Made by a program: the position numbers and the translations under genes
Origin: Saprospiraceae bacterium UBA1994
GTDB lineage: Bacteria; Bacteroidota; Bacteroidia; Chitinophagales; Saprospiraceae
Direction of reading: 5' to 3'
Length of the DNA stretch: 64,000 nt
Assembly: GCA_002335865.1 (NCBI GenBank)
Contig: DDCY01000030.1
Location: 1 to 64,000, forward strand
Shown here: one piece after another, positions 54,753-63,606 of the stretch
Position numbering within the stretch: the first letter of the stretch is position 1
How the letters are laid out: the number at the start of each line of letters is the position of its first letter
Notes under the pieces: model-generated
Told to the model about the DNA's origin: nothing
Databases searched by the model: none
What the model saw: only the letters and a program-made list of their open reading frames with translations

Positions 54753-55508
54753 ATGAATATTTCAAGAATATTACGATGTGCATTTTTAATCCTAATTATA
54801 TTTATTGTTAATACAACTGATACTAATGCACAGTTTTTGGATAAGCTTAAGAAGAGAGTAGATCAGGCAGAAAAAGTGTTAGATGGTAAAGGTTCTTCTC
54901 TTGGAAAAGATCAAATAGCAAATGGTCTTAAAGAAGCTCTTGATAGTGGAGTATCCACTGCGGTAGAGACGTTATCTGCTCCAAATGGGTACTTAGGTAG
55001 TCAGTATAAAATACTTATCCCAGAAGATGCACAGAAAGTAGTTTCAAAGGTAAAGCATGTACCTGGATTTGAAAATATAGAAAGAGATTTAGTACAGAAA
55101 ATGAACGAAGGCGCTGAAATAGCAGCAAAGAAAGCGACTCCAATATTTAAGGAAGCTATACTTTCAATGTCATTTGATGATGCCATGAACATACTTACTG
55201 GTGAAGATGATGCAGCCACAGGATACCTTAAAAATAAAAGTTACGAAAAGCTATATAAAGAGTTTATGCCAGTAATAGTATCATCATTAGATGAAGTAAA
55301 TGCACGTGACTACTGGAGATCGGTAGTTAATGTCTATAATAGCTTACCTCTCGTCAAAGATGTAAATCCTGAACTGGACGATCACGTAAATAAATCTGCA
55401 CTTAATGGTATGTTCTCTCTGATTGAAAAGAAAGAAGAAGGTATAAGAAATAATGCAGACCAGAGATCAACAAAACTACTCAAAGATGTCTTTGTAAAGC
55501 AGGACTAA
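54753..55508 (+). CDS. DUF4197 family exported protein
   Basis: A 251-residue protein with a signal peptide (about 1-27, ending in TNAQ). The body is mostly alpha-helical, with GKGSSLGKDQIANGLKEALDSGV followed by YLGSQYKILIPEDAQKV and a late SYEKLYKEFMPVIVSSLDEV, matching DUF4197. No catalytic residues are evident. Family function is unknown; the protein is probably periplasmic. It stands alone, with a weak promoter-like TACTTTTA near 54709 (one mismatch). Confidence 0.85.
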   Translation: MNISRILRCAFLILIIFIVNTTDTNAQFLDKLKKRVDQAEKVLDGKGSSLGKDQIANGLKEALDSGVSTAVETLSAPNGYLGSQYKILIPEDAQKVVSKVKHVPGFENIERDLVQKMNEGAEIAAKKATPIFKEAILSMSFDDAMNILTGEDDAATGYLKNKSYEKLYKEFMPVIVSSLDEVNARDYWRSVVNVYNSLPLVKDVNPELDDHVNKSALNGMFSLIEKKEEGIRNNADQRSTKLLKDVFVKQD

Positions 55509-55588
55509 AGCTATTAGGCGATTTTATCTGAAAGTGGTCTCTTGACTGCCGGCTTAAACTAATATGAGCATCAAGTATTTTTTGACTT

Positions 55589-55918
55589 TTACATCAACCC
55601 TTTTATCCTCGATTTTATGACTTCCAATTTACTCACCACTTCTTGTTTATGGTCTATATAATTTAGATCGTTTTTACTCCTCATCTCCTTCTTTGCTCCA
55701 TCTAGAGTAAATCCTCGTTCTTTCACTAGTGTAAAAATGCGCTCAATCACACCTATATCCTTGACAGTATACTGTCTATCTCCTCTTCTGTTCTTCTTAG
55801 GCTTTAGATGAGTAAATTCCGTCTCCCAGTATCTCACCAATGAATTAGTAACTCCAAACATCTCAGAGACCTCTCCAATGCTATAATATAATTTAGTAAG
55901 TTCTTTATTAATCTTCAT
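55589..55918 (-). CDS. MerR-family transcriptional regulator
   Basis: A 109-residue DNA-binding protein; the start at 55918 (MKINKELTKLYYSIGEV) is preferred over 55954, which adds a stretch not typical of the family. The MerR helix-turn-helix is YSIGEVSEMFGVTNSLVRYWETEF, with the wing at KKNRRGDRQYTVKDI, followed by the coupling helix around IFTLVKERGFTLDGAKKEM. It lacks a long effector domain or conserved cysteines, so it is a short MerR protein of the type common in Bacteroidota; its target and signal are unknown. Confidence 0.85.
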   Translation of the reverse strand: MKINKELTKLYYSIGEVSEMFGVTNSLVRYWETEFTHLKPKKNRRGDRQYTVKDIGVIERIFTLVKERGFTLDGAKKEMRSKNDLNYIDHKQEVVSKLEVIKSRIKGLM

Positions 55919-56408
55919 TAATACTAAAGTAATCAATATCTTAAAGATAATCAATTATCTAGGTGGTAATTATCGGACTATCAAGGTTAGTGCCTAAGAA
56001 TTTAGAATAAAACTGCCCTAATTCTCGATACAATGACTAAAATTAAAATCAAATAAGCTTAACTTAAATAAAAATAACAATTTAGCATGTTAACTAAGAT
56101 TGTTACTCCATTGCGAGTGAAGCTCTTTTTTGTAATACCGGGGCCTTTAGTTTTCGGAATGCCACTCCCATTTAAATTTTATCAGCTTCCTCTGTAAATA
56201 TTAATTGCGTAATCCACAATTGGTTGAGTACCATGAAGATTTGTGCTGAACGAAGTGAAATGTAAACTCTAGAGTAATGATAAGAATTAGAATTAAAGAT
56301 TTGATCTCTTTAAATTGAATAACATAAAGATTTACAATTCAAAAAAATCATATAAACTGCATTTGTCAAAATCCTCTTTGGTAATCCCAACTATAAAGGT
56401 CAAAAAAT
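55919..56408. other. Intergenic gap
   Basis: 490 bases between the MerR start and the rsmI stop, both on minus. AT-rich with a less AT-rich patch around 56105-56180. I recognise no ORF, RNA gene or repeat. Confidence 0.45.
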
Positions 56409-57092
56409 CTAAGTTTTACCTTTCTCAGATTTTCCAGCCACAACCACTACAATCTCTCCCTTCACGCTCGGTCTACTTTCATAATCTTCAAGCAACTCAT
56501 CTACTGTTTTATAATTATATTCCTCATAGATCTTAGTAAGCTCTCTAACCACGCAAGCTTTTCTACCTCCGCCACAATGCTCTTTGAGTTCTTTTAGACA
56601 CTTGATTAGTCTATGTGGAGACTCATATATTATAAATGTATATGGCAACTCACATAAATACTTATGTCTTGTCTGTCTTCCTTTTTTATGAGGAAGAAAA
56701 CCTTCGAAGTAAAATTTATCACAAGCAATACCCGAAGCTGCTATCGCAGGAATAATAGCATTAGCGCCTGGAAGACATTGAACTTTTAGGTTATTTTCTC
56801 TGCACTCTCTTACAAGGAGAAAACCAGGGTCACTAATTCCAGGTGTGCCAGCATCAGTGATCAAAGCTATATTTATACCTTCTTTGAGCATATTCATATA
56901 ATCTTGAAGTTTCTTATGCTCATTATAGGCATGATAAGAAGACATCCTAGTCTCTATTTGGTAATGTTTGATGAGGTGGCCGCTTGTACGGGTGTCTTCC
57001 GCAAGTATCAGATCTACTTTTTGAAGTATCTTTATTGCTCTGACTGTCATGTCATCTAGGTTTCCTATTGGTGTAGGTACTAAGTATAGCAT
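56409..57092 (-). CDS. rsmI: 16S rRNA (cytidine1402-2'-O)-methyltransferase
   Basis: This SAM-dependent tetrapyrrole-methylase-fold enzyme methylates the 2'-OH of C1402 in 16S rRNA. Its 227 residues open with LYLVPTPIGNLDDMTVRAI and include ILAEDTRTSGHLIKHY, ALITDAGTPGISDPGFLLVREC and FIIYESPHRL, the full family motif set. The C-terminal domain is shorter than in proteobacterial RsmI, as in other Bacteroidota. It lies 5 bases after the rhomboid gene stop codon on the same strand, so the two are co-transcribed. Confidence 0.95.
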   Translation of the reverse strand: MLYLVPTPIGNLDDMTVRAIKILQKVDLILAEDTRTSGHLIKHYQIETRMSSYHAYNEHKKLQDYMNMLKEGINIALITDAGTPGISDPGFLLVRECRENNLKVQCLPGANAIIPAIAASGIACDKFYFEGFLPHKKGRQTRHKYLCELPYTFIIYESPHRLIKCLKELKEHCGGGRKACVVRELTKIYEEYNYKTVDELLEDYESRPSVKGEIVVVVAGKSEKGKT

Positions 57093-57097
57093 AAGTA

Positions 57098-57784
57098 TTA
57101 GACGTAATCTTTAGGGGCAGAGGCACTTGGATGCCATCTATCCATTGCTTGTTTAAAATAATAGCCTGCTACTAGCCCAACCACAAATCCACCTATATGA
57201 GCCCACCAGGCTACTCCGGAAGTATCTTTAGTTTCAGCTAATGAACCAAAACTAGACAATAGCTGCTGTCCAAACCATAACCCTAAGAATAAAAAAGCAG
57301 GGATATGAAAGCTTCTAAAAAATACAATTACCAGTATTTTGATTTTAGACTTTGGAAACATAACAAGGTAAGCGCCCATCACAGCGGCAATAGCTCCACT
57401 GGCTCCCACAGTTGGTATAGTACTATCCATATTAAATCCCACATGCGCAAGACTGGCTACTAATCCACCGAGAAGATAAAACATCAGGAACCGCCTACTA
57501 CCAATTTTCGCCTCTATATTATCAGCGAAGACCCATAAAAAAAGCATGTTACCTATGAGATGCATCCATCCACCGTGTAAAAATATACTTGTAAAGAGTG
57601 TAAAATAATCTTGTCCGGCAGTGATTTCATTTGGTATTGTACCATAAGTTATGATGAACTCATTGGCCTTCGGACCCAAGTAGAATTCGTATAGAAATAC
57701 GCATACATTAATAGCAATGAAAGTATAGCTTACATAAGGTTTGTGGCCGCCCTGTACTTGTGTGTCACCTATAGGAAATATCAT
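57098..57784 (-). CDS. Rhomboid-family intramembrane serine protease
   Basis: A six-helix inner-membrane protease of 228 residues. The catalytic Ser129 is in VGASGAIAAVMGAYL and His196 in WWAHIGGFVVGLVAG; HGGWMHLIGNMLFLWVF (about 70-86) is the conserved second-helix block that stabilises the oxyanion. The rhomboid acts on membrane-bound substrates that are not identifiable from sequence. It is upstream of rsmI in a two-gene operon. Confidence 0.93.
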   Translation of the reverse strand: MIFPIGDTQVQGGHKPYVSYTFIAINVCVFLYEFYLGPKANEFIITYGTIPNEITAGQDYFTLFTSIFLHGGWMHLIGNMLFLWVFADNIEAKIGSRRFLMFYLLGGLVASLAHVGFNMDSTIPTVGASGAIAAVMGAYLVMFPKSKIKILVIVFFRSFHIPAFLFLGLWFGQQLLSSFGSLAETKDTSGVAWWAHIGGFVVGLVAGYYFKQAMDRWHPSASAPKDYV

Positions 57785-58040
57785 ATTTTAATTTAGTAGA
57801 GCATCCAATGTAGGGAATATTCTCAGTTATCAGGATAGTTATCTTCTTACTCTAGAATCGGCAATGAGTATAAATACTTTGTTATTACTGATTTAGCCTA
57901 TTACATTTCCCAAGATATTCTTGTTTACTAAGTACATAGCTTGTTTTTTGATTTGTTAAGAATCGATCAGAAATAAAAAGAATGTCGACAAAAGCTTAGG
58001 TATCTTTTTTTATCGCCTCAAATTATAAAAAATCGATTTT

Positions 58041-59297
58041 CTAGATTTTGTCTTCTTCTTCGATCTTAAATAACTTTATTACCCTAACAACTTCAATCTT
58101 GGTTTCACTTACTTCCTCTAGTATAAAGTCGAAGCCATCCATTTGTATTTTCGCATTTTCTTTGGGTATACTTCCACTAGTCATGACGATATACCCAGAT
58201 AGCGTATGATATTCACCTTCTGGAATATTTAAATTCTCATACTTTTCATTGAGGTAGTCTATTTCCAATCTTCCAGCAAATACATACTCATCTTTGCTGA
58301 TTTTCCTTTCCAGATTATCTTCTATGTCATGTTCATCCTCGATCTCACCAAATATTTCCTCCAATATATCTTCCAGAGTAATTAGACCAGCTGTACCACC
58401 AAATTCGTCTACAACACAGGCTATTGTGGTTTCCTGTTTTATAAAGTTGTACATGAGAGACTGTACATTCATAGCCTCAGGCACATATTTAATTGGCATG
58501 ACTAATCTATCTATAGTTTTTGGATTGTCTAGTAATTGTTGATGGTGAATGTATCCAACAGCATTCTCTATACCTCCGTCAGTAATGATTACCCTACTCA
58601 GTCTAGATTCTTTGAAGATACTTAATACTTCGTCAATCGATGCCGTTTTTTCGATATGAACAATCTCAGTTCTAGGTATCATACATGCCCTTACTTTGGT
58701 CTGTCTGAGATTCAATGCATTAGTAAGGATTTCTTTATCGATATCTTCCTCTTCTGATATTTTATCGTTTATAAAGTGCTCTAAATCTACTCGTGTTAGA
58801 GCACTTTCTACCTGACCTGTTGGTTGGCGTAGCACATACTTGAGAAGAGCATCTGATAGTTCTGTCATCATCCATGTTGGTATTGCTAGCACCCATTTAA
58901 AAAATCTCAGTGGATAAGCTAATGCAATTAGCATATCATTAGAAAATAACCTAAATAATGTCTTTGGTAGAAACTCTCCAAATATTAATACTACAGCAGT
59001 TATTATTAATGTTACCAACAATAGCAGGGTAGCACCACCAAATATGGGTTGGAGCAGCGGTTCTATGAGCTGAGTCATTAGTATAGTGAAAATTACCAAT
59101 GCAATATTATTACCCACAAGCATGGTTCCGAGAAACTCTGAAGGCTTCTCATAAAATTTTGTCAAGATATTACCGCTTAGTGATTTCTTATTTTTCATCA
59201 CCTCTATACCTAGCTTGTTTGCAGATACAAATGCGATTTCAGACCCTGAAAAGAATGCAGAAAGAAGTAAAAATAGGATTGTCGAGATAATTAACAT
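58041..59297 (-). CDS. gldE: GldE, CNNM/CBS-domain membrane protein
   Basis: A 418-residue inner-membrane protein of the CNNM/CorC family. The N-terminal CNNM domain (about 1-190) has ALLSAFFSGSEIAFVSANK-like residues (SAFFSGSEIAFVSAN) and TILMTQLIEPLL; two CBS domains follow (about 205-325, MIPRTEIVHIEK and GGTAGLITLEDILEEIFGEI) and a CorC_HlyC domain ends it. Gliding bacteria carry a family member, GldE, needed for motility and T9SS; its proximity to lptC and a T9SS cargo gene favours that name, but a magnesium/metal efflux CNNM protein is the alternative. It is the last gene of a three-gene operon. Confidence 0.82.
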   Translation of the reverse strand: MLIISTILFLLLSAFFSGSEIAFVSANKLGIEVMKNKKSLSGNILTKFYEKPSEFLGTMLVGNNIALVIFTILMTQLIEPLLQPIFGGATLLLLVTLIITAVVLIFGEFLPKTLFRLFSNDMLIALAYPLRFFKWVLAIPTWMMTELSDALLKYVLRQPTGQVESALTRVDLEHFINDKISEEEDIDKEILTNALNLRQTKVRACMIPRTEIVHIEKTASIDEVLSIFKESRLSRVIITDGGIENAVGYIHHQQLLDNPKTIDRLVMPIKYVPEAMNVQSLMYNFIKQETTIACVVDEFGGTAGLITLEDILEEIFGEIEDEHDIEDNLERKISKDEYVFAGRLEIDYLNEKYENLNIPEGEYHTLSGYIVMTSGSIPKENAKIQMDGFDFILEEVSETKIEVVRVIKLFKIEEEDKI

Positions 59298-59361
59298 AAA
59301 AGATAATTGTGAATGACAAAAATACCAAAGAAATAATTGTGTTTAACGATGATCCGAAATC

Positions 59362-59925
59362 TTATTTATTTAACTCCTTAGTTATATCATCAATATTCAT
59401 CTTTCCAGAGTTTTTCTGTATTTCGAATCTTGTAAAGTCGTTATTAGCAACAAATCCGTATCCATATGAAGTGTCTCCTCTCTCTGGTTGAGTAATCATC
59501 ACAAATCGATCTGTATATACTCTGTCTCCTTTTTCATCCCAAATTAGCTCCCACGTTTCTAGCTTTTCATTTTTCTCGTTGTAGAGATTCACATTTTGTC
59601 TAGTGATAATACGTGATTTTTTCGTTTCTCTAAGCGCATAGTCAGCATCTAGCCAACTTTCTATTTGTCCGTCAGGTCCAAAGAACTCTACATGTACACC
59701 ATTTGGAAATTCCTCTCTTGGATTATTTCTATCCAAATATCTATTCATAGTTGGTCCAGATATTTTTACTTTTATTTGAGCCGAATCACTGTAAAGAATT
59801 TCTACATTAGTGGCTACCTCTATAGATGCTTTCAGTTCACTAGTTAAGTTATCTATGTCTTCTATCTTTGTGACACAAGAAAATGAAGTAACTATTACTA
59901 CTATTAAAATTAAATACTTACTCAT
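59362..59925 (-). CDS. lptC: LPS export periplasmic protein LptC
   Basis: LptC is the bitopic protein that hands lipopolysaccharide from the LptBFG transporter to LptA in the periplasm. Its 187 residues open with a hydrophobic stretch and VTSFSCVTKIED, a possible lipoprotein Cys at 16. The DAYALRE, RQNVNLYNEKNEKLETWELIWDEKGDRVYTD region and GYGFVANNDFTRFEI are family features of the LptC fold. It lies 64 bases before gldE and 4 bases after the T9SS cargo gene stop codon. Annotation is by fold pattern, and similar periplasmic proteins cannot be fully excluded. Confidence 0.8.
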   Translation of the reverse strand: MSKYLILIVVIVTSFSCVTKIEDIDNLTSELKASIEVATNVEILYSDSAQIKVKISGPTMNRYLDRNNPREEFPNGVHVEFFGPDGQIESWLDADYALRETKKSRIITRQNVNLYNEKNEKLETWELIWDEKGDRVYTDRFVMITQPERGDTSYGYGFVANNDFTRFEIQKNSGKMNIDDITKELNK

Positions 59926-59929
59926 TCGA

Positions 59930-62014
59930 TTATCTTATTATTGTAATATCTCCAGAATAAGAAAATACCTCGTCATCAATAAATCTGACTTTTGCGAGCC
60001 ATGTAAATACACCAGGATTCACAGGTTGATCTTTATAGATTCCATCCCATCCCTCATTGTATTCATTGAGGAGTATATTTTGACCATCATAGACTCTGTT
60101 TCCCCATCTATCAAAAATATAAAGATGATCTATTCTAGATGCTCCAGGCCCGGCGAATAAATTGAAAAAGTCATTGTTCCCATCTTTATTAGGTGAAAAA
60201 ATGTTTGGAGCGTATACAGGACGCTCGATGTTTACTCTTATAGTTACTTCATCAGTATCAGTACAGCCATTTTCATCAGTGACAAGTAGTTGATAAGTGG
60301 TTTCACCAAGAGGTACCACGTAAGGATCGAGACAATTGACACAATCTATATTATCATCAGGGCTCCACAGTACATCAAGATTCAAATTAAATGGAGAATA
60401 ACTACCATCAAGTGCAAGCCCCTCTCCAAAGTTGATTAGTGAGTCTATTCCTGCGTTAGCTATTATTTCTTCTGGTTCCATAATGCTGACTATTACATTA
60501 GCAGTACACCCTTTTCTATCAATTACAGTTACTGTGTACTCGCCTATATCTAGGTTGTTAAAAATAGGGTTAGGTTGATAATTAGGAACATCAATAGAAT
60601 AGTTATATGCAGGGGAACCACTTATTCCGGTAGCAATAATATATCCCTCAGGAATATCAAAACATATGAGGTCAAAAGCTTCAGCATCTGCTGAAAGTGA
60701 ACTAGTATCCGCACAACAAGCAGCAATGTCTATATCTCGTATTTTGGTTACACTACAACCTCTTGTACTTTCTATTGTCAGAGCCACAGTCTTTTCTCCA
60801 AAACTATCATAGATTACATCATGTGGTCCTTCTTGATCTGAAAACACCGGAGTAGCTCCATCTCCAAAGTTCCATTGATAACTCAATATCGGATCTGTCT
60901 GCGAATCTGATAAATTGGTAAAGTTTATTGTCTTATCACACTCAAAGGAGTCTAAGGCATCTATTGCGAAATCTACCTGAGGGCCGAGAAAAGTCCCAGT
61001 TCCTCCAAATTCTATAGAAAATCCTAATCCAGACTGTGAAAAATTGTTAACTATTAGAGCATAAGATTCTCCAGATAGCATATCTAATGCCCGCGCAAAA
61101 TTATTGTTACCAGCCTGACATCCTGGTTGTTCTGATAGATCAGTATCTGAGCTTAAGAGACCCGTGGGACCGTTACATTCTTGCCAAGTATTGAATGGAT
61201 CGGTAATATTATTGGTTCCGTTTGCCCCTGAGGCCATACACCTCACAAGAGATTTATTATTACAATCTTCTATTCCATTATCAAGTCGATACACAGAAAA
61301 ATCTAAATCATCAGATTCAAGACCAGGTACGTAATTATTAGGCGTTAATGTAAATTCCAATGTTCCTGATTGATTACAAGTCCATTTATACCAGACAGAA
61401 GCAAATTCTGTATCTATACAATCGTTACTGCCCAATTCGTTATTATCATTTCCTGTGCCTACAAGACTTTCTACATAAAATGGACTTTTATCACATAATA
61501 TTACTCCCTCGACACAATCTGATTCTGGCGGTCTTGTATCTATAAAGTCATCAATACATAATTGAAAACTACCTTGCTGAACTGCACTTCCATCTACTGA
61601 GAGATAGTAAACTTGTCCTATGACTAAATCTGTAATCGTAAGTTGTACTACACCGATTCCTCCTCCAGAGGAAGTGCAACCCACTAAGTTTAAATTACTG
61701 CAATTTCCACTATATACACCTATCTCAGGCTGTGAAAGGGAAGAGGGATTTACCCTTATTATTACCGCTGGCTCCTTTGGAACAAATGAAAACCATACAG
61801 ATCCGGTAAAATTGAGAAAACAAGGGTTGGTTATCGAAATATCTGCTAAAGCTCCTATGTTACTAAATTCATCTATTTCGGAGCAGTAGTCATCTACACT
61901 GGTAATATATCGGGCAAAATCACATTCATCATTTGGGACTTGAGCATATATATTGCCGTTGAAAAGAATGAAAAGACTTAAAAGCCACTGTGTCCCTTTT
62001 TTATTGATCATCAA
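59930..62014 (-). CDS. Secreted multi-domain protein with gliding-associated C-terminal domain
   Basis: A 694-residue T9SS cargo protein. After a signal peptide (ending near YAQ) come two beta-sandwich repeats (about 25-335), rich in Cys and Gly, then a PKD-like domain (about 345-435, ILSYQWNFGDGATPVFSD), a SprB-repeat-like module (about 440-515, PAYNYSIDVP to YTVTVIDRKGC), another beta-sandwich (about 515-605) and the type-B C-terminal signal (about 608-694, YAPNIFSPNKDGNNDFF to FSYSGDITIIR). This signal is exported and anchored by T9SS. It is the first gene of an operon with lptC and gldE. Function is unknown. Confidence 0.9.
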   Translation of the reverse strand: MMINKKGTQWLLSLFILFNGNIYAQVPNDECDFARYITSVDDYCSEIDEFSNIGALADISITNPCFLNFTGSVWFSFVPKEPAVIIRVNPSSLSQPEIGVYSGNCSNLNLVGCTSSGGGIGVVQLTITDLVIGQVYYLSVDGSAVQQGSFQLCIDDFIDTRPPESDCVEGVILCDKSPFYVESLVGTGNDNNELGSNDCIDTEFASVWYKWTCNQSGTLEFTLTPNNYVPGLESDDLDFSVYRLDNGIEDCNNKSLVRCMASGANGTNNITDPFNTWQECNGPTGLLSSDTDLSEQPGCQAGNNNFARALDMLSGESYALIVNNFSQSGLGFSIEFGGTGTFLGPQVDFAIDALDSFECDKTINFTNLSDSQTDPILSYQWNFGDGATPVFSDQEGPHDVIYDSFGEKTVALTIESTRGCSVTKIRDIDIAACCADTSSLSADAEAFDLICFDIPEGYIIATGISGSPAYNYSIDVPNYQPNPIFNNLDIGEYTVTVIDRKGCTANVIVSIMEPEEIIANAGIDSLINFGEGLALDGSYSPFNLNLDVLWSPDDNIDCVNCLDPYVVPLGETTYQLLVTDENGCTDTDEVTIRVNIERPVYAPNIFSPNKDGNNDFFNLFAGPGASRIDHLYIFDRWGNRVYDGQNILLNEYNEGWDGIYKDQPVNPGVFTWLAKVRFIDDEVFSYSGDITIIR

Positions 62015-62248
62015 TTTTATTATCTGGTGTACTTATAAATAACGTTTCAAAAGTATCTATTTGTTCTTCATGTAGATAGTTAAAATATCTTTAAAACTAT
62101 ATTGATACCAATAGCGACTACACTCAACAGTGAAGATTTAAATTGTTTATTATAGGTATTAACGACCCATATTTTCATATTCTGGGAGTTTAAATATCTA
62201 TCAGTTAAGCAAATTACTTCTTATTCTAAAATTTGTAAATTATTATTT

Positions 62249-62256
62249 TATCTTTG
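62249..62256 (+). promoter_or_regulatory. Candidate -7 element for the rpsF operon
   Basis: TATCTTTG, an exact TAnnTTTG match, 54 bases before the rpsF ATG. The nearest TTTG upstream is only 13 bases away, so the -33 element is unclear. Confidence 0.5.
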
Positions 62257-62260
62257 CCCT

Positions 62261-62272
62261 CCCAAATTTGGG
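62261..62272. promoter_or_regulatory. Perfect 12-bp palindrome at the rpsF transcript start
   Basis: CCCAAATTTGGG follows 4 bases after the likely -7 box, so it would form the very 5' end of the mRNA, folding as a small hairpin, or serve as an operator. It lies in the leader of the S6-S18-L9 operon, 38 bases before rpsF. Confidence 0.5.
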
Positions 62273-62310
62273 TTTATTATTATTTCACTAAATAAAACTA
62301 CTTCTATATA

Positions 62311-62763
62311 ATGCGAAATTATGAAGTAAATTTCATCGTCGATCCCGTACTGTCTGGCGAAGAAATCAAAGCGACAGCGAAAGTGTATAAATCACTTTTG
62401 ACAGATGGTGGCTCTAAAATAGTCCACATTGACGAAATGGGTCTTAAGCAGTTAAGATATCCAATCAACAAAAGATCATCTGGAATTTATTATTGTATCG
62501 AATTTTCATGTGATAATGGCGATATCATCCCTAGCTTGGAGCTTGCTTTTCGTAGAGATGAACGTATCATGAGATTCCTTACTGTCAAATTAGACAGGTA
62601 CGGAGTTAAATTTAATGAAGACAAAAGAAGCGGTCTTATTGGTAAGAAAAAGCCGAAAGAGACTGAAGAAGAAGTTCCTACTGAAGTGAAAGCTGAAGTA
62701 AAGAAGCAACTTGAGCCTAAACCTGCTGATTCTGTTCCTGCCCCTAAGCAAGAGGAAGAATAA
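62311..62763 (+). CDS. rpsF: Ribosomal protein S6
   Basis: S6 forms a heterodimer with S18 in the platform of the small subunit. Its 150 residues begin MRNYEVNFIVDP, followed by GLKQLRYPINKRSSGIYYCIEF and ERIMRFLTVKLDRY of the core fold. A tail of about 40 residues, rich in Lys, Glu and Pro (KKPKETEEEVPTEVKAEV), is longer than in E. coli S6 but common in Bacteroidota. It is the first gene of the operon rpsF-rpsR-rplI, with a structured leader. Confidence 0.96.
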   Translation: MRNYEVNFIVDPVLSGEEIKATAKVYKSLLTDGGSKIVHIDEMGLKQLRYPINKRSSGIYYCIEFSCDNGDIIPSLELAFRRDERIMRFLTVKLDRYGVKFNEDKRSGLIGKKKPKETEEEVPTEVKAEVKKQLEPKPADSVPAPKQEEE

Positions 62764-62800
62764 CCTTGTCTTATTATCACACTTTCAAATTTAAATTTCA

Positions 62801-63067
62801 ATGGCAAATAGAGAAGTAATTAAATTTTTGAGTAACCCTAACATAGGATCTCAAAAGAAAAAATACTGTAGATTTAAGAAGTTCGGAATCAAGCACATCG
62901 ACTATAAAGATGAGGACTTTCTCCTACAATTTATCAACCCTCAAGGAAAACTTCTTCCAAGAAGAATCACAGGAAATTCATTAAAATATCAAAAGAAAGT
63001 CGCTGTAGCGGTAAAGAGAGCTAGACACTTAGCTATTCTTCCTTATGTAGCCGATTTATTAAAATAA
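62801..63067 (+). CDS. rpsR: Ribosomal protein S18
   Basis: S18 partners S6 on the platform of the small subunit. The 88 residues include KKYCRFKKFGIKHIDYKD (one cysteine), then RRITGNSLKYQKKVAVAVKRARHLAILPY, the near-universal C-terminal block. It is separated by 37 bases from rpsF and 20 from rplI. Start, length and order are as expected. Confidence 0.97.
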   Translation: MANREVIKFLSNPNIGSQKKKYCRFKKFGIKHIDYKDEDFLLQFINPQGKLLPRRITGNSLKYQKKVAVAVKRARHLAILPYVADLLK

Positions 63068-63087
63068 ACTGCAAAGTAGTATCAGAT

Positions 63088-63534
63088 ATGGAAATTATAT
63101 TATTAAAAAACATGGATACCCTGGGCTACAAGCATGATATCGTCACTGTGAAAAACGGTTATGGTAGAAACTTCCTCATACCTCAGGGACTAGGAGTTAT
63201 TGCTAATGGCGATAACCGTAAGAAACTTGAAAAACTCGTAGCTGAAGAAGATGCTAAGGAGTCTGCAAGAGTAGGAGATTACAAAGAGATGGCAGCTAAA
63301 TTAGAAGGTCAGACTCTTAAGATTGCGGTTAAAGCAGGAACATCAGGTAAAATATTTGGGAGTGTTACTTCCGTGCAGATTGCAAATGCGCTTAATGAGC
63401 AACTTGGAATCGATGTTGAAAGACGAAGAATTGAAATGCCAGAAGACATCAAAGAAATCGGTAAGTACAATGCTACTATCACTTTCCACAAAGAGGTTTC
63501 TGGTAAAATAGATTTCGATCTCGTACAAGACTAG
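63088..63534 (+). CDS. rplI: Ribosomal protein L9
   Basis: L9 is the two-domain large-subunit protein that contacts L1. The N-terminal RNA-binding domain has MEIILLKNMDTLGYKHDIVTVKNGYGRNFLIPQG (split: NGYGRNFLIPQ at about 23-33), a long linker helix (about 42-75) and a C-terminal domain with GKIFGSVTSVQIANAL and RRIEMPEDIKEIGKY. The 148 residues match the family. It is the last gene of the operon and has a strong terminator. Confidence 0.97.
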   Translation: MEIILLKNMDTLGYKHDIVTVKNGYGRNFLIPQGLGVIANGDNRKKLEKLVAEEDAKESARVGDYKEMAAKLEGQTLKIAVKAGTSGKIFGSVTSVQIANALNEQLGIDVERRRIEMPEDIKEIGKYNATITFHKEVSGKIDFDLVQD

Positions 63535-63568
63535 AGATTGTCTAATTCGTAGAATCAAAATTAATTGA

Positions 63569-63606
63569 AAGTCTAACTCTGTAAAGAGTTAGGCTTTTCT
63601 TTTTTT
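63569..63606 (+). terminator. Strong terminator after rplI, shared with convergent gene
   Basis: AAGTCTAACTCT and AGAGTTAGGCTT pair over 12 bp (one G-U) around GTAA, followed by TTTCTTTTTTT. The stop codon of the minus-strand hydrolase gene (63589-63591) lies inside the stem. Confidence 0.9.

Noticed and set aside
55919..56408. A repeat or decayed gene around 56105-56260 upstream of the MerR gene
   Set aside because: The patch is less AT-rich and contains a GAACGAAGTGAA-type string sometimes seen in Bacteroidota intergenic DNA, but I could not show a second copy in the window or any reading frame.
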